A stretch of 64,000 bases of DNA from Leisingera aquaemixtae (GCF_001458395.1 NZ_CYSR01000022.1:186001-250000); one strand, 5' to 3'. Positions 32,552 through 43,061 are shown, counted from the first letter of the stretch. Notes: generated from the letters alone by a model not told the origin. Numbers and translations are program-made.

Positions 32552-33484
32552 TCAGTAGCCGAGGCTGCGGTCGACGAGGTGCAAGAGCGGCTCGCCGGCT
32601 TCGGCGCGGCGGATGTTTTCGGCAATGACTTCGGCCGCGGTGCTTTCCCGGGTTTCCGAAGCGATATGCGGCGTGACCGTGACATTGGGATGCGCCCAAT
32701 AGGGGTGCTCCGGCGGCAGCGGCTCGACGCGGAACACATCCAGCGTCGCGTGGCCAACCTGGCCGCTGTCCAGTGCCGCCAGCAGCGCCGCGTCGTCAAT
32801 CAGCGGCCCGCGGCCCGGATTGATGACTTTTGCCCCCTTGGGCAGCAGGGCCAGTGTCTCGGCATTCAGCGTGTTTTCGGTGGCGGGGGTGTCGGGCAGC
32901 AGCAGGATCACGATCTCGGCCTGGCGCAGCGCGGCCGTCAGCCCCTCCGGGCCTGCGTGGCAGGTGATGCCCTCGATCTCCTTTTGGGTGCGGCTCCAGC
33001 CGGTAACCTGGAACCCCAGCGCCGCCAGCGCCTTGGCCGCGGCGGTGCCCAGGGCGCCGAGGCCCAGAACCGTGACGTGCCGGTCCTTGGCCAGCGGCGG
33101 GACATGCCGGTGCCAGCGCCCGTTCAGCCCGCGGATATGGAGGTCCATGCCCAGGTGATAGCGCAGCGTGTGGCCAGCCACCCATTCGGTCATCCCCTGT
33201 TCCAGCCCGCTGTCCACCATCCGGGTGAGCGGCACGGAAGCGGGCACAACAGGCACGATTTTTTCAACACCAGCCCACATGCTCAGCACCGCCTTCAGCC
33301 GGGTGAAGGCGGTGAAATCGCTGACCGGACCGCTGGGGGCGTAAACGATATAATCCACGTCTTCGGGCGCGAAGCCGGTGCGCAGATCTGCCTCCACGCC
33401 CCGCCGGGCAAGCTCCGCTTTCAGCAGCGGCTCATAGGTTGGCCAGCCATCGGCGCGGCCTGCAAACAGGACATTGGCGGTCAT
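32552..33484 (-). CDS. glyoxylate/hydroxypyruvate reductase A-type dehydrogenase
   Basis: A 310-residue D-2-hydroxyacid dehydrogenase resembling GhrA. The Rossmann motif VLGLGALGTAAAKALAALGF lies near 145. The catalytic triad regions are visible: Arg in NPGRGPLIDD, Glu in VFRVEPLP and His in TPHIASET. It reduces glyoxylate or hydroxypyruvate using NAD(P)H. The ATG at 33482-33484 has AGGGAG upstream. The same frame stays open for about 1 kb further upstream across rodA, but that is an antisense-type artefact of GC-rich sequence. It lies 17 bp after rodA and is probably co-transcribed. Confidence 0.9.
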   Translation of the reverse strand: MTANVLFAGRADGWPTYEPLLKAELARRGVEADLRTGFAPEDVDYIVYAPSGPVSDFTAFTRLKAVLSMWAGVEKIVPVVPASVPLTRMVDSGLEQGMTEWVAGHTLRYHLGMDLHIRGLNGRWHRHVPPLAKDRHVTVLGLGALGTAAAKALAALGFQVTGWSRTQKEIEGITCHAGPEGLTAALRQAEIVILLLPDTPATENTLNAETLALLPKGAKVINPGRGPLIDDAALLAALDSGQVGHATLDVFRVEPLPPEHPYWAHPNVTVTPHIASETRESTAAEVIAENIRRAEAGEPLLHLVDRSLGY

Positions 33485-33501
33485 GAGGTCTCCCTGACGT
33501 T

Positions 33502-34653
33502 CTAGCGCGGCGATTGCCGCGGGCGGTGGATATGGGCGCTTTGCACGATGCCGAAGGCACCGAGGAGCACCAGCATCGCCGAGCCGCCATAAGACACCAT
33601 CGGCAGCGGCACGCCAACCACCGGCGCCAGCCCCATCACCATCGACATGTTCACCGCAAAGAACAGGAAGAAGGTGATGGCAATGCCCATGATCACCAGC
33701 GACGAGAACCGGTCCTTGGCGGCAATCGCCGAGGCGATGCAGAACAGGATGATCAGCATGTAGATGACCAAGAGGGTCACACCGCCGATAAAGCCGAACT
33801 CCTCTGCCAGGGTGGTGAAGATGAAGTCGGTGTGCTTTTCCGGCAGGAAGTTCAGCCGCGACTGGGTGCCTTGCATGAACCCGCGCCCCGACCAGCCGCC
33901 GGAGCCGAGCGCGATCTTGGACTGGGTGATGTGATAGCCCGCGCCCAAGGGGTCCTGCGAGGGGTCCAGGAAGGTGTCGATGCGGCGGAACTGATAGTCC
34001 TTCAGCAGCTGCCAGTCGGTGCCGCGGCTTTGGAACACGGTGCTGACCAGCCCCACGCCGGCGGCAATCACCGCCACGAAATAGGCCCAGTGGACGCCCG
34101 CCAGGAACATCACCCCGCCGCCTGCCGCCATCAGCAGGATCGAGGTGCCAAGGTCCGGCTGTTTCAGCACCAGTGCGGTGGGCAGCAGGATCAGCGCCAC
34201 GGGCAGCAGCACCCACAAGGGGCGGGAGGTCTTTTCGGGCGGCAGCCAGTCGTAATAGGCGGCCAGCAGCATCACCAGCGCGATCTTGGTGACTTCCGAG
34301 GGCTGCAGCCGCATGAAGCCGATGTCGATCCAGCGCTGCGCGCCCATGCCGACGGTGCCGAACAGCTCCACCGCGACCAGCAGCGCCAGCGACCCCAGAT
34401 AGGCCACCACCGAGATGTTGCGCCAGAACCAGATCGGGATCATCGCCACCACAAACATGGCCGCAAGGCCGAGGGCAAACCGCTTGACCTGCGGCTCCAC
34501 CCACGGGCTGAAGGAGCCGCCCGCCACCGAATAGAGCATCAGGAAGCCGACACTGGCGACCGTGATCAGCAGCAGCGTCAGCCCCCAGTTGAGGTGCAGG
34601 ATCTTGCGCAGCCCCGTGGGGGTCGATTTGGCGTGGTACTCAAGATAGCTCAT
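33502..34653 (-). CDS. rodA: RodA peptidoglycan glycosyltransferase
   Basis: A 383-residue SEDS-family polymerase with about ten membrane segments that makes glycan strands for cell elongation together with PBP2. The SEDS signature is intact: GAQRWIDIGFMRLQPSEVTK near 107, KQPDLGTSILL near 164, and FLPEKHTDFIFTTLAEEFG (given in part) with the essential Asp. LVSYGGSA-type PMVSYGGSAML closes the protein. The ATG overlaps the mrdA stop by 4 bp, so the two partners are translationally coupled. Confidence 0.97.
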   Translation of the reverse strand: MSYLEYHAKSTPTGLRKILHLNWGLTLLLITVASVGFLMLYSVAGGSFSPWVEPQVKRFALGLAAMFVVAMIPIWFWRNISVVAYLGSLALLVAVELFGTVGMGAQRWIDIGFMRLQPSEVTKIALVMLLAAYYDWLPPEKTSRPLWVLLPVALILLPTALVLKQPDLGTSILLMAAGGGVMFLAGVHWAYFVAVIAAGVGLVSTVFQSRGTDWQLLKDYQFRRIDTFLDPSQDPLGAGYHITQSKIALGSGGWSGRGFMQGTQSRLNFLPEKHTDFIFTTLAEEFGFIGGVTLLVIYMLIILFCIASAIAAKDRFSSLVIMGIAITFFLFFAVNMSMVMGLAPVVGVPLPMVSYGGSAMLVLLGAFGIVQSAHIHRPRQSPR

Positions 34654-36596
34654 GCCCGGCTGCTCCTGCTGCCCAGCGGCCGCTTGACGCGCTCGCGCTC
34701 CAGCCGCTCCTGCTGCGCCTTGATGCGGCTGCGGTCGGCGTTGGGGTAGGCCTCCAGCGGCGGGGTGCCGTTGTAAAGCGCCTGCAGCAGCACGTCGCGT
34801 GCCACCGGAGCCGCCGCCTTGGAGCCGCCGCCGCCGTGTTCGACCACCACCGCAACCGCGTATTTGGGCTTGTCATAGGGCGCAAAGCAGACAAACAGCG
34901 CATGGTCGCGCCGTTCCCACGGCAGGTCCTCGTTGCGGATCACACCGGCCGCGCGTTCGGCGGCGGTGATGTTGCGGACCTGGCTGGTGCCGGTCTTGCC
35001 GGCCATCTGAATGCCATCGCCGATGATGCGGGAGCGGTAGGCGGTGCCGCGGCGGTCATTGCTGACCGAATGCATGCCGCGCCGCACCATGCGCAGGCTG
35101 TTCCCGCTGACCGCCAGGGGCTCGCCTGCGCCGCTCGGCTGTTCCACGCCGTCCAGCGACTTCAGCAGCCGCGGCGTCACGCTGCGCCCGGTGGCAATCC
35201 GCGCGGTCATGACCGCCAGCTGCAAGGGCGACGCCAGCATATAGCCCTGGCCGATGGAGGAGTTCGCGGTATCGCCGATCAGCCAGTCCTTGCCATAGGA
35301 GCTGGCCTTCCACTCCTTGGTCGGGGTGATCCCCTGGGCCACCGCCGACATCGGCAGCTCGTGCTTGATGCCCAGGCCGAACATGTTGGCCATCTCGGAG
35401 ATCTTGTCGATCCCGGTCTTGATCGCCACGTCGTAGTAATAGACGTCGCAGGACCGTTTCAGCGAGGTGTTCAGATCCACATGCCCATGGCCTGCACGTT
35501 TCCAGCAGTGGAAGCGGCGGCCGGCAACCTTGAGGTAGCCGGGGCACCAGACGGTTTCCTCCGGCCCGATCACGCCGTTTTCCAGCGCCGCCAGCGCGGT
35601 GATCATCTTGAAGGTGGAGCCGGGCGGATAGGTGCCCTGCACGGTCTTGTTGGACAGCGGGCGGTATTTGTCCTCTGTCAGCATCCGGTAGTCGGCAACC
35701 GAGATGCCGCGCACGAACAGGTTGGGGTCGAAACTGGGCGAGGAGCAGATCGCGCGGATGTCCCCGTCCTCGCAGTCGATCACCACCGCGGCAGCGCTTT
35801 CCCGGCCCAGCCGCGCCTGCACATAATTCTGCAGCTCGGCGTCAATGGTCAGCTGCATGTCGGCGCCGGAGATCCCCTCGCGCCGGTCCAGCTCGCGCAT
35901 CACCCGGCCGGTGGCGTTGACCTCGACCCGTTTGGCGCCGGCCTTGCCCCGCAGCACATCCTCGCGCCGGGCCTCAAAGCCCACCTTGCCGATCTGGAAG
36001 CGCGGGATCATCAGCACCGGCTCCGGGTCTTCCATCTTGCTCAGGTCATAGTCGGACACGGGGCCGACATAGCCCACCACATGGGCGAAATCGTCCAACT
36101 GCGGATAGACCCGCGTCAGGCCCACCTCGGGCGTGACGCCGGGCAGGGCGGGGGCGTTCACGGCGACTTTGGAGATATCCTCCCAGCCGATCTGGTCGGC
36201 GAGGGTGATCGGCAGGAACGGCGGCGAGCGGCGCATCTCGGTGCGGGCGCGCTCCAGGTCCTCCGGGTCCAGCGGCACCAGGCTGGAGAGCTTGGCAATC
36301 ACCGCCTCGACGTCGCCCGCATCCTCCGGCACCACGGTGATCCGGTAAGACGGCGAGTTCTGCGCGACGATCAGCCCGTTGCGGTCGAATATCTGGCCGC
36401 GCGCGGGCGGCAGCAGGCGGATGTTGATGCGGTTTTCCTCGGCCAGCAGGCGGAACTCATCGGCCTGATCCACCTGCAGATAGCGCATCCGGGCCGCCAG
36501 GCCGCCGGCAAAGGCCAGCTGCAGCCCGCCCAGGAACAGCGCCCGCCGGGTCATCTTGCCGTGTGCGGCATCCAGATCCTTGGGATTGCGTTTCAT
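34650..36596 (-). CDS. mrdA: penicillin-binding protein 2
   Basis: A 648-residue class B PBP, the elongation transpeptidase. There is a single N-terminal membrane anchor (about 15-38), then the PBP dimerisation domain (LLPPARGQIFDRNG). The transpeptidase motifs are all visible: SxxK in GSTFKM, SxD in RSCDVYYYD and KTGT in MAGKTGTSQV. The ATG at 36594-36596 overlaps the mreD stop by one base (TGATG); reading further upstream would run through mreD in another frame. It works with RodA, MreC and MreD in the elongasome. Confidence 0.96.
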   Translation of the reverse strand: MKRNPKDLDAAHGKMTRRALFLGGLQLAFAGGLAARMRYLQVDQADEFRLLAEENRINIRLLPPARGQIFDRNGLIVAQNSPSYRITVVPEDAGDVEAVIAKLSSLVPLDPEDLERARTEMRRSPPFLPITLADQIGWEDISKVAVNAPALPGVTPEVGLTRVYPQLDDFAHVVGYVGPVSDYDLSKMEDPEPVLMIPRFQIGKVGFEARREDVLRGKAGAKRVEVNATGRVMRELDRREGISGADMQLTIDAELQNYVQARLGRESAAAVVIDCEDGDIRAICSSPSFDPNLFVRGISVADYRMLTEDKYRPLSNKTVQGTYPPGSTFKMITALAALENGVIGPEETVWCPGYLKVAGRRFHCWKRAGHGHVDLNTSLKRSCDVYYYDVAIKTGIDKISEMANMFGLGIKHELPMSAVAQGITPTKEWKASSYGKDWLIGDTANSSIGQGYMLASPLQLAVMTARIATGRSVTPRLLKSLDGVEQPSGAGEPLAVSGNSLRMVRRGMHSVSNDRRGTAYRSRIIGDGIQMAGKTGTSQVRNITAAERAAGVIRNEDLPWERRDHALFVCFAPYDKPKYAVAVVVEHGGGGSKAAAPVARDVLLQALYNGTPPLEAYPNADRSRIKAQQERLERERVKRPLGSRSSRA

Positions 36597-37132
36597 CAGC
36601 GGCTCACCAGGGCTTCGGCTTCGGACGGGGACAGTTTGCGCACCCCCAGAATAGACTGGCTGGCCCAAACTGCCAGCGGATAGGCGGCGATGGTCATCAC
36701 CACCTGGATCACGGTCAGGCTCAGCTGCGCCTGCGCAACCCCGAACAGGGTCAGGATCAGCCGGTTCAGGGTGGCAATCCCGGTAAGCACCAGCGCAACC
36801 GACAGCCATTCGCTGGCAAAGGTGCTCTCGCGATGGGGCGCTGCGCGGCCCTTGAGGAAGCCGCAGCCCAGCACCGTCAGCAGCGCCAGCAGCCCCGGCG
36901 GGCGGTGGAACAGCAGATCCGCCAGCAGCATCACCAGACCGATGGAGAGCGCAGGCACATAATCCGGGCGGCGCAGGCTCCAGGCCATCGCCAGCGCCAG
37001 GAGCAGGTCCGGCGGCGCCCAGAACCGCGGCTCGGTCTCCAGCGGCAGCAGGTGGAAGAACATGATCAGCAGTGCCAGCGCCGCAAACGCCGCGCGCATG
37101 GTCCAGATCCGGGCGGGCGAGGTATTAGCCAT
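36596..37132 (-). CDS. mreD: rod-shape determining protein MreD
   Basis: A 178-residue membrane protein with about five to six hydrophobic segments, located between mreC and mrdA. The sequence is weakly conserved in this family, but length, hydrophobic pattern (WAPPDLLLALAMAWSLRRPDYV, given in part; LVMLLADLLFHRPPG) and gene order identify it. It couples cytoplasmic MreB to the periplasmic synthases through MreC. Its ATG overlaps the mreC stop by 8 bp. Confidence 0.92.
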   Translation of the reverse strand: MANTSPARIWTMRAAFAALALLIMFFHLLPLETEPRFWAPPDLLLALAMAWSLRRPDYVPALSIGLVMLLADLLFHRPPGLLALLTVLGCGFLKGRAAPHRESTFASEWLSVALVLTGIATLNRLILTLFGVAQAQLSLTVIQVVMTIAAYPLAVWASQSILGVRKLSPSEAEALVSR

Positions 37133-38066
37133 TGCCCGCCTCAGCCGTGCCGTCTGCGCTCTCTGCCCCCAAGCCCTCGGGCCGCGGCTGCGGCACCGGA
37201 TCGCCCGGCGGCGCCCCGACCAGCCCGCCCGGGTCCTGGATCACTTCGGTGCCGTGGTGGCGCAGCACCCGCAGGAACTCCAGCCGCCCGTAATCCGCGG
37301 ACAGGCGCACCCGCATCCGCCCGGACCGGTCCTTGGCCACCTGGCCGATCAGCAGGCCCGCCGGAAAGACGGAGCCGTCGCCGGAGGAAATCACCCGGTC
37401 GCCGGGGCGCACCTGATCGGGGTTTTCCAGAAAGCTCAGCACCGGCGCGGCGCTGTTGTCGCCAGTGACCAGTGCGGTCTGGCCGGAGGGCTGGATGGTC
37501 GCCGGCACCGCGCTGGCGGCATCTGTCAGCAGGATCACCCGCGCGGTGTTGCGCCCGGTGCCGGAGATCCGGCCCACCAGCCCGATCCCGTCCATCGCCG
37601 CCCAGCCGTCATGCACCCCGTCGCGGCTGCCCACGTTCAGCAGCACCGACTGCCGGAAGGGGGAGCCGCTGTCGGCCATCACCACCCCGGTGATATAGGT
37701 CAACTGCGGGTCCAGCCGCACGTTGTTGAGATCCAGAAGGCGGGCGTTCTCCTGCTCCAGCTGCAGCGCCGCCTCTTTCCAGGCCCGCATCTGCCGCAGC
37801 TCGCTGCGCAGCTCGCGGTTCTGCTCCGCCAAGCGCTGGTAGCTTTGAAAATCGCGGATCAGGTTGATGGTCGCGGTTACCGGCACCATCGCCCAGTCCA
37901 TGCTGGGCACCACCCTGTCCGCCACCTGGGCGCGGAAGCGTTCCACCCGCGGGCTGTCGATCCGCCAGACGACAAAGACCGCGGCCAGGCACAGGCACAA
38001 AACCGCTGTCAGCAGACGCCGCAGCGGGGTTGCGTAATCGTCGCGCTGTGACTTGTCCTTCGCCAC
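37125..38066 (-). CDS. mreC: rod-shape determining protein MreC
   Basis: A 313-residue bitopic protein. A short basic cytoplasmic N-terminus precedes one membrane segment (about 15-35), a coiled-coil (about 65-115, rich in Leu, Glu and Arg) and the two beta-barrel domains with VLLNVGSRDGVHDGWAAMDGIGLVGRI (in part) and GDNSAAPVLSFL. The tail after about 285 is Pro/Gly-rich. MreC bridges MreB/MreD and PBP2. The start is a GTG at 38066 with AAGGAGAG close by. A 65-bp gap separates it from mreB. Confidence 0.94.
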   Translation of the reverse strand: MAKDKSQRDDYATPLRRLLTAVLCLCLAAVFVVWRIDSPRVERFRAQVADRVVPSMDWAMVPVTATINLIRDFQSYQRLAEQNRELRSELRQMRAWKEAALQLEQENARLLDLNNVRLDPQLTYITGVVMADSGSPFRQSVLLNVGSRDGVHDGWAAMDGIGLVGRISGTGRNTARVILLTDAASAVPATIQPSGQTALVTGDNSAAPVLSFLENPDQVRPGDRVISSGDGSVFPAGLLIGQVAKDRSGRMRVRLSADYGRLEFLRVLRHHGTEVIQDPGGLVGAPPGDPVPQPRPEGLGAESADGTAEAGNG

Positions 38067-38131
38067 GTCTCTCCTTCCAGCCGCCCTTCCAGCCGCTCAC
38101 CGGCCGGCGCCGTTCCGGCGGTCAGGGTCTG

Positions 38132-39205
<1,074 letters not shown>

Positions 39206-39364
39206 TTATACCTTGGGCGACTCCCGGGGAGCCGCCTGTCCCCACCTTATATGCCGCGCGGGTGAGCCGCGAAAGGGCGTATTATGGTGAAACAGCGCGT
39301 TTCCGCCAAGTCGCAGCGCCCCCGCAACGCGCCGGCGGCGGCTCCGGATCCGGCATCCTGCGGA

Positions 39365-40147
39365 TCAGCTTGGAAAAATCCGCTGCATCTCCGAGTTGAA
39401 ATGCGCCCAGGTCAGGCTGGCGCTGTTGCCGGCATAGCCCTCGTAATAGGATTTGCCGCTGGACACCGGCAGCCCTGCCCAGATCTTTGCCAGGTTCAGC
39501 ATGAAGGTCTTGCGGGGCATTTCCGACGCCAGGAAGGTGCTGTAGCCTGCCTCCTCGATCAGCTGGTGCGCCAGCTGGTCCTGCAGCTCGGGTGTGAAAC
39601 GGGCCTGCGGCTTGACCCCCTGATGCCGCACCAGGCGGCGCAGCGTTGCCGGAATCATCTGATAGCGGCCGATGGCGTGGGGCTGGCCCGGGGTGGCGTC
39701 GATCCAGGCGTTGATCTCAGCGATCGTCATCTGCGTCGGCTTCTTCGGCGGCTTGCGTGTGGCGCCATATTGCACCGCATCATACTGCGCCTTGCCGGCC
39801 TCGGCGCTGGCGATCAGGTCCAGCAGGCGTTTGACGCTGGGCGGTGCCTTCAGGACCGGGGCAAACATCCCGCCGCCGCTGCGGCCGCGGAACAGGCTGG
39901 CCGCGCCGGGATTGAGCGACACCGCCCCGCGGCCGGGGCCGGGCAGGGTGTCGGGCAGCAGGCTGGCAACCGCCTGCGGCGCCGGGGCTGCGGCGGGCGC
40001 AGATCCGGGCATCGGGGCAGAGGCCTTTTGCAGGAAGAAGTTGTTGCCCACCAGAGAATACCCTTGCGCGCTGACAGCCGCTGCGGTCCACAGCAGCAGG
40101 GCCAGAAAGGTCAGGATCAGGGCAAGGACGCTCATTCTAAGGGGCAT
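39365..40147 (-). CDS. exported lysozyme-like (GH104-type) protein
   Basis: A protein of about 260 residues with an N-terminal signal or anchor (MSVLALILTFLALLLWTAAA, cleavage possible after VSAQ), a Pro/Ala-rich linker and a C-terminal lysozyme-like domain (about 105-260). That domain resembles lambda-R-type lytic transglycosylases: LLDLIASAEAGKAQYDAV with the candidate catalytic Glu, AIGRYQMIPATL, QDQLAHQLIEEAGY and LAKIWAGLP. It is predicted to cut glycan strands. The start is ambiguous among ATGs at 40159, 40147 and 40135; 40147 has the best spacing to AGG. It lies directly upstream of mreB on the same strand. Confidence 0.72.
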   Translation of the reverse strand: MPLRMSVLALILTFLALLLWTAAAVSAQGYSLVGNNFFLQKASAPMPGSAPAAAPAPQAVASLLPDTLPGPGRGAVSLNPGAASLFRGRSGGGMFAPVLKAPPSVKRLLDLIASAEAGKAQYDAVQYGATRKPPKKPTQMTIAEINAWIDATPGQPHAIGRYQMIPATLRRLVRHQGVKPQARFTPELQDQLAHQLIEEAGYSTFLASEMPRKTFMLNLAKIWAGLPVSSGKSYYEGYAGNSASLTWAHFNSEMQRIFPS

Positions 40148-40267
40148 GGGAACCTGCATTCTGCGGTGTCTTATCGGGGTGCAGTCTGCCGCAGCGGTGT
40201 TGAGATTCCGTTTATCCGCCGCACGCTGCCCCTTCCGCCGCTTGGCGATTGCCGGTAGAGGGGGCGC

Positions 40268-41062
40268 ATGCTCTCGTATCAGCACATATACCACGCCGGG
40301 AATCTGGCCGATGTCCAGAAGCACGCGCTGCTGGCCTGGATGCTGGCCTACCTCACCCGCAAGGACAAACCGCTCAGCTATATCGAGACCCACGCGGGCC
40401 GCGGCCTCTACCAGCTGGACGCGCCCGAGGCTGTGAAGACCGGCGAGGCGGAGCAGGGCATCACCAAGGTTCTGGCAGGGCAGGGGCTGGCGGCAGACCA
40501 CCCGCTGCACCGCGCGCTGTCGGAAACCCGCAAGGCGCATGGCGCGGCCGCCTATCCCGGCTCGCCGCTGATTGCGGCATCGCTGTTGCGCCCGGGCGAC
40601 TCGCTGCATTTCGCCGAGCTGCACCCGCAGGAAAACGCGGCCCTGCGCGCCGCTCTGAAACCCTGGAAGGCCAAGGTGCACCAGCAGGACGGGTTCGAAC
40701 TCGCCATGTCGCTGGCACCGCCAGACCCGCGCCGCGGGCTGCTGCTGATCGACCCGAGCTACGAGATCAAATCCGATTATGCCCGCATCCCCGGCATCAT
40801 CGGCCAGCTGCACAAGAAATGGAACGTCGGCGTCATTGCCCTGTGGTACCCGATCCTCAAGGACGGCTCCCACAAGCCGATGCTGAAAGCGCTGGAGGCA
40901 CAGGGGCTGCCGGATGCTCTGCGCCACGAGGTGACTTTTCCGCCGGTGCGCGAAGGCCACCGGATGGTCGGCAGCGGCATGTTTGTGGTCAACGCGCCCT
41001 ATGGCGCGGCAGAGGAAACGGCCCGGATTTCGGCACTGTTCAAGGCGGTGTCCCGCAAGTAG
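40268..41062 (+). CDS. rlmJ: 23S rRNA (adenine(2030)-N6)-methyltransferase RlmJ
   Basis: A 264-residue N6-adenine methyltransferase of the RlmJ family, modifying A2030 of 23S rRNA. The start MLSYQHIYHAGNLADVQKH is diagnostic. The catalytic D-P-P-Y-type motif is DPSYEIKSDY near residue 162, and the SAM loop region is THAGRGLYQLD. AGAGGGGG precedes the ATG. The 208 bp after it, before the cyclase gene, show nothing I can name. Confidence 0.94.
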   Translation: MLSYQHIYHAGNLADVQKHALLAWMLAYLTRKDKPLSYIETHAGRGLYQLDAPEAVKTGEAEQGITKVLAGQGLAADHPLHRALSETRKAHGAAAYPGSPLIAASLLRPGDSLHFAELHPQENAALRAALKPWKAKVHQQDGFELAMSLAPPDPRRGLLLIDPSYEIKSDYARIPGIIGQLHKKWNVGVIALWYPILKDGSHKPMLKALEAQGLPDALRHEVTFPPVREGHRMVGSGMFVVNAPYGAAEETARISALFKAVSRK

Positions 41063-41270
41063 CCCCGGATCGCGCCCTCCACCCGCAGGGCCAGCGCCGC
41101 GCCGCCTGCTTCGCCGCGCAGGGCGGTTGAATGGATCATGCCCCTGGCAATGGCCGCAACGTCGCGTGCCTCCTGCGGGGCCGGGCGGGCGGCTGCACGT
41201 CTGGTATTATGTAAAGACCTTTGAAAGGCGGCCCTTTCCCGCTACGCTTTCCGCCGGGGAGGACTGCCGG

Positions 41271-43004
41271 ATGGAACGCAGGCTGGCCGCCGTGCTGGCG
41301 GCGGATATGGTGGGCTACAGCCGCCTGATGGAAGCGGATGAGCAAGGCACGCTTGCCCGGCTGCGCACCCACAGGATTGAACTGATCGACCCCTCGATTG
41401 CCAAGAACCGGGGCTCCATCATCAAAACCACGGGCGACGGGATGCTGGTGGAGTTTCCCAGCGTGTCTGATGCGGTGGCCTGCGCCGCGGAGATTCAGGG
41501 CCGGATGCGGCGGCGCAACAGCGATGTGCCGCCAGACCAGCGTATCCAGTTCAGGGTCGGGATCAACCTTGGCGACATCATCTATGAAGACGGCGACATC
41601 TACGGCAGCGGCGTCAACGTGGCGGCCCGGCTGGAGCAGGCGGCGGGGGTGGGGGAAATCTGCGTGTCCGGGGCTGTCTACGGCCAGGTGCGCGGCTCCT
41701 GCGGGTTCCTGTTCGAGGATCAGGGGGAGCAGTCCCTGAAAAATATCTCAGAACCGGTGCGCGTCTACCGCCTGTTGCTGGATGAGGGCGCACCCGTGGC
41801 GGCAGAAGACGCCAGCGGGCCGGCGCCGGTGATGAAGCCCACCCTCGCCGTGCTGCCATTCGCCAACATGAGCGGCGATCCCGAGCAGGAGTTCTTTGCC
41901 GACGGGCTGACTGAGGATATCCTGACCGAACTCAGCCGCCGCCATGAGCTGTTCGTGATCTCCCGCAACTCGACCTTTGTCTACAAGGGGCAGGCGGTGA
42001 ACATCCGCGAAGTGGCAGAGAAGCTTGGCGCCCGCTACATCGTCGAGGGCAGCGTGCGAAAGGGCGGCAGCCGGCTGCGGATCACCGTGCAGCTGATCGA
42101 CAGCTGCAACGATTCCCATATCTGGGCGGAGAGATACGACCGCACCCTCGACGATATCTTCGAGATCCAGGATGAGGTGACATCGGCCATCGTCGCCACC
42201 CTGCCGGGGCGGATCGAAGCGGCCCAGCAGGATGAGGTCTCGCGCAAGAAACCCGCGAGCCTCGCGGCCTATGAATGCGTGCTGGCGGCCAAGGTCCTGC
42301 ATCACCGCAGCACGGCAGAGGACAATGCCAAGGCGATGGGCCTCATCGACCGCGCGGTGGAGCTGGATCCGGAGTTTGCCCACGCCCACGCCTGGCGCGG
42401 CTGTATCCGCGGGCAGGCCTGGGGCTATGGCTGGTGCGCCGATCCCGAGGCGATGCTGCAACTGGCGCTGGAGTCGATCCAGAAAGCCGCGTCGATGGAT
42501 GACAATGATGCGGACGTGCACCGGCTGATGGCGGCGGTGTCCATCCTGCAGGAAAACCTCGATCAGGCGCAGTACCACCAGGAGCGCGCCCTGTCCCTGA
42601 ACCCGAACTACGATCTGGTTGTGGTGCAGATGGGCGAGCTTCTGACCTGGCAGGGCAGGCCCGAGGAGGGCGCGGAATGGATCCGGAAGGCGATGCGCCT
42701 CAACCCGCATTTTCCGGTCCGCTTCTGGAGCCACCTGGGGAAGGCGCATTTCACCGCTCGCCTGTACGAAGAGGCGCTGACCGATTTCAAACGCCTGCCG
42801 TCAATGGACGCCGTGCAGACCGCGCTGGCGGCGGCCTGCCACAGCTGGCTGGGCAACACGCAGCAGGCGCAGGACTGCGTGGCGCAGATCCGCGCGATGC
42901 AGCCGGAGGCCACGGCAGAGGGCTTGCTGGCCGGGCTGCACTACGGGCGCAAGGAAGACGCCGCGCATTTCACCGAAGGGCTGCGCAAGGCGGGGCTGGC
43001 ATAG
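41271..43004 (+). CDS. class III adenylate/guanylate cyclase with TolB-like and TPR regions
   Basis: A 577-residue multidomain protein. Residues of about 1-170 are a class III cyclase: both metal-binding Asp residues (AADMVGYS, TTGDGMLVEF), the base-recognition Lys before TTGDG, and the transition-state Asn/Arg in GVNVAARLE are all present, so it should be active. Residues of about 190-320 are a TolB/FlgO-like domain (LPFANMSGDPEQEFFADGL, in part). The remainder is TPR-like helical repeats. No membrane segment is evident. GGGAGGA precedes the ATG at 41271. The input signal is unknown; such proteins are abundant in rhizobia and roseobacters. Confidence 0.9.
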   Translation: MERRLAAVLAADMVGYSRLMEADEQGTLARLRTHRIELIDPSIAKNRGSIIKTTGDGMLVEFPSVSDAVACAAEIQGRMRRRNSDVPPDQRIQFRVGINLGDIIYEDGDIYGSGVNVAARLEQAAGVGEICVSGAVYGQVRGSCGFLFEDQGEQSLKNISEPVRVYRLLLDEGAPVAAEDASGPAPVMKPTLAVLPFANMSGDPEQEFFADGLTEDILTELSRRHELFVISRNSTFVYKGQAVNIREVAEKLGARYIVEGSVRKGGSRLRITVQLIDSCNDSHIWAERYDRTLDDIFEIQDEVTSAIVATLPGRIEAAQQDEVSRKKPASLAAYECVLAAKVLHHRSTAEDNAKAMGLIDRAVELDPEFAHAHAWRGCIRGQAWGYGWCADPEAMLQLALESIQKAASMDDNDADVHRLMAAVSILQENLDQAQYHQERALSLNPNYDLVVVQMGELLTWQGRPEEGAEWIRKAMRLNPHFPVRFWSHLGKAHFTARLYEEALTDFKRLPSMDAVQTALAAACHSWLGNTQQAQDCVAQIRAMQPEATAEGLLAGLHYGRKEDAAHFTEGLRKAGLA

Positions 43005-43011
43005 GCAGCAA

Positions 43012-43040
43012 TAAAAAAGGGCGCCGCAGCGGGCGCCCTT
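43012..43040 (-). terminator. intrinsic terminator of leuA
   Basis: Exact 9-bp arms AAGGGCGCC / GGCGCCCTT with a 6-nt loop lie between converging genes. On the minus strand the stem is followed by TTTTTT, 21 bases after the leuA stop. It may also slow plus-strand transcripts from the cyclase gene. Confidence 0.9.
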
Positions 43041-43061
43041 TGGTCCTGAAGGAAGCCTGGC

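Noticed and set aside
33485-34504. Upstream extension of the ghrA-type frame giving a 650-residue fusion
   Set aside because: The extra part is another frame of rodA; a clear ribosome site and ATG at 33482-33484 give the normal 310-residue enzyme.
41063-41270. Possible gene in the rlmJ-cyclase gap
   Set aside because: Open frames here are extensions of the neighbours with no start signal of their own or family likeness.
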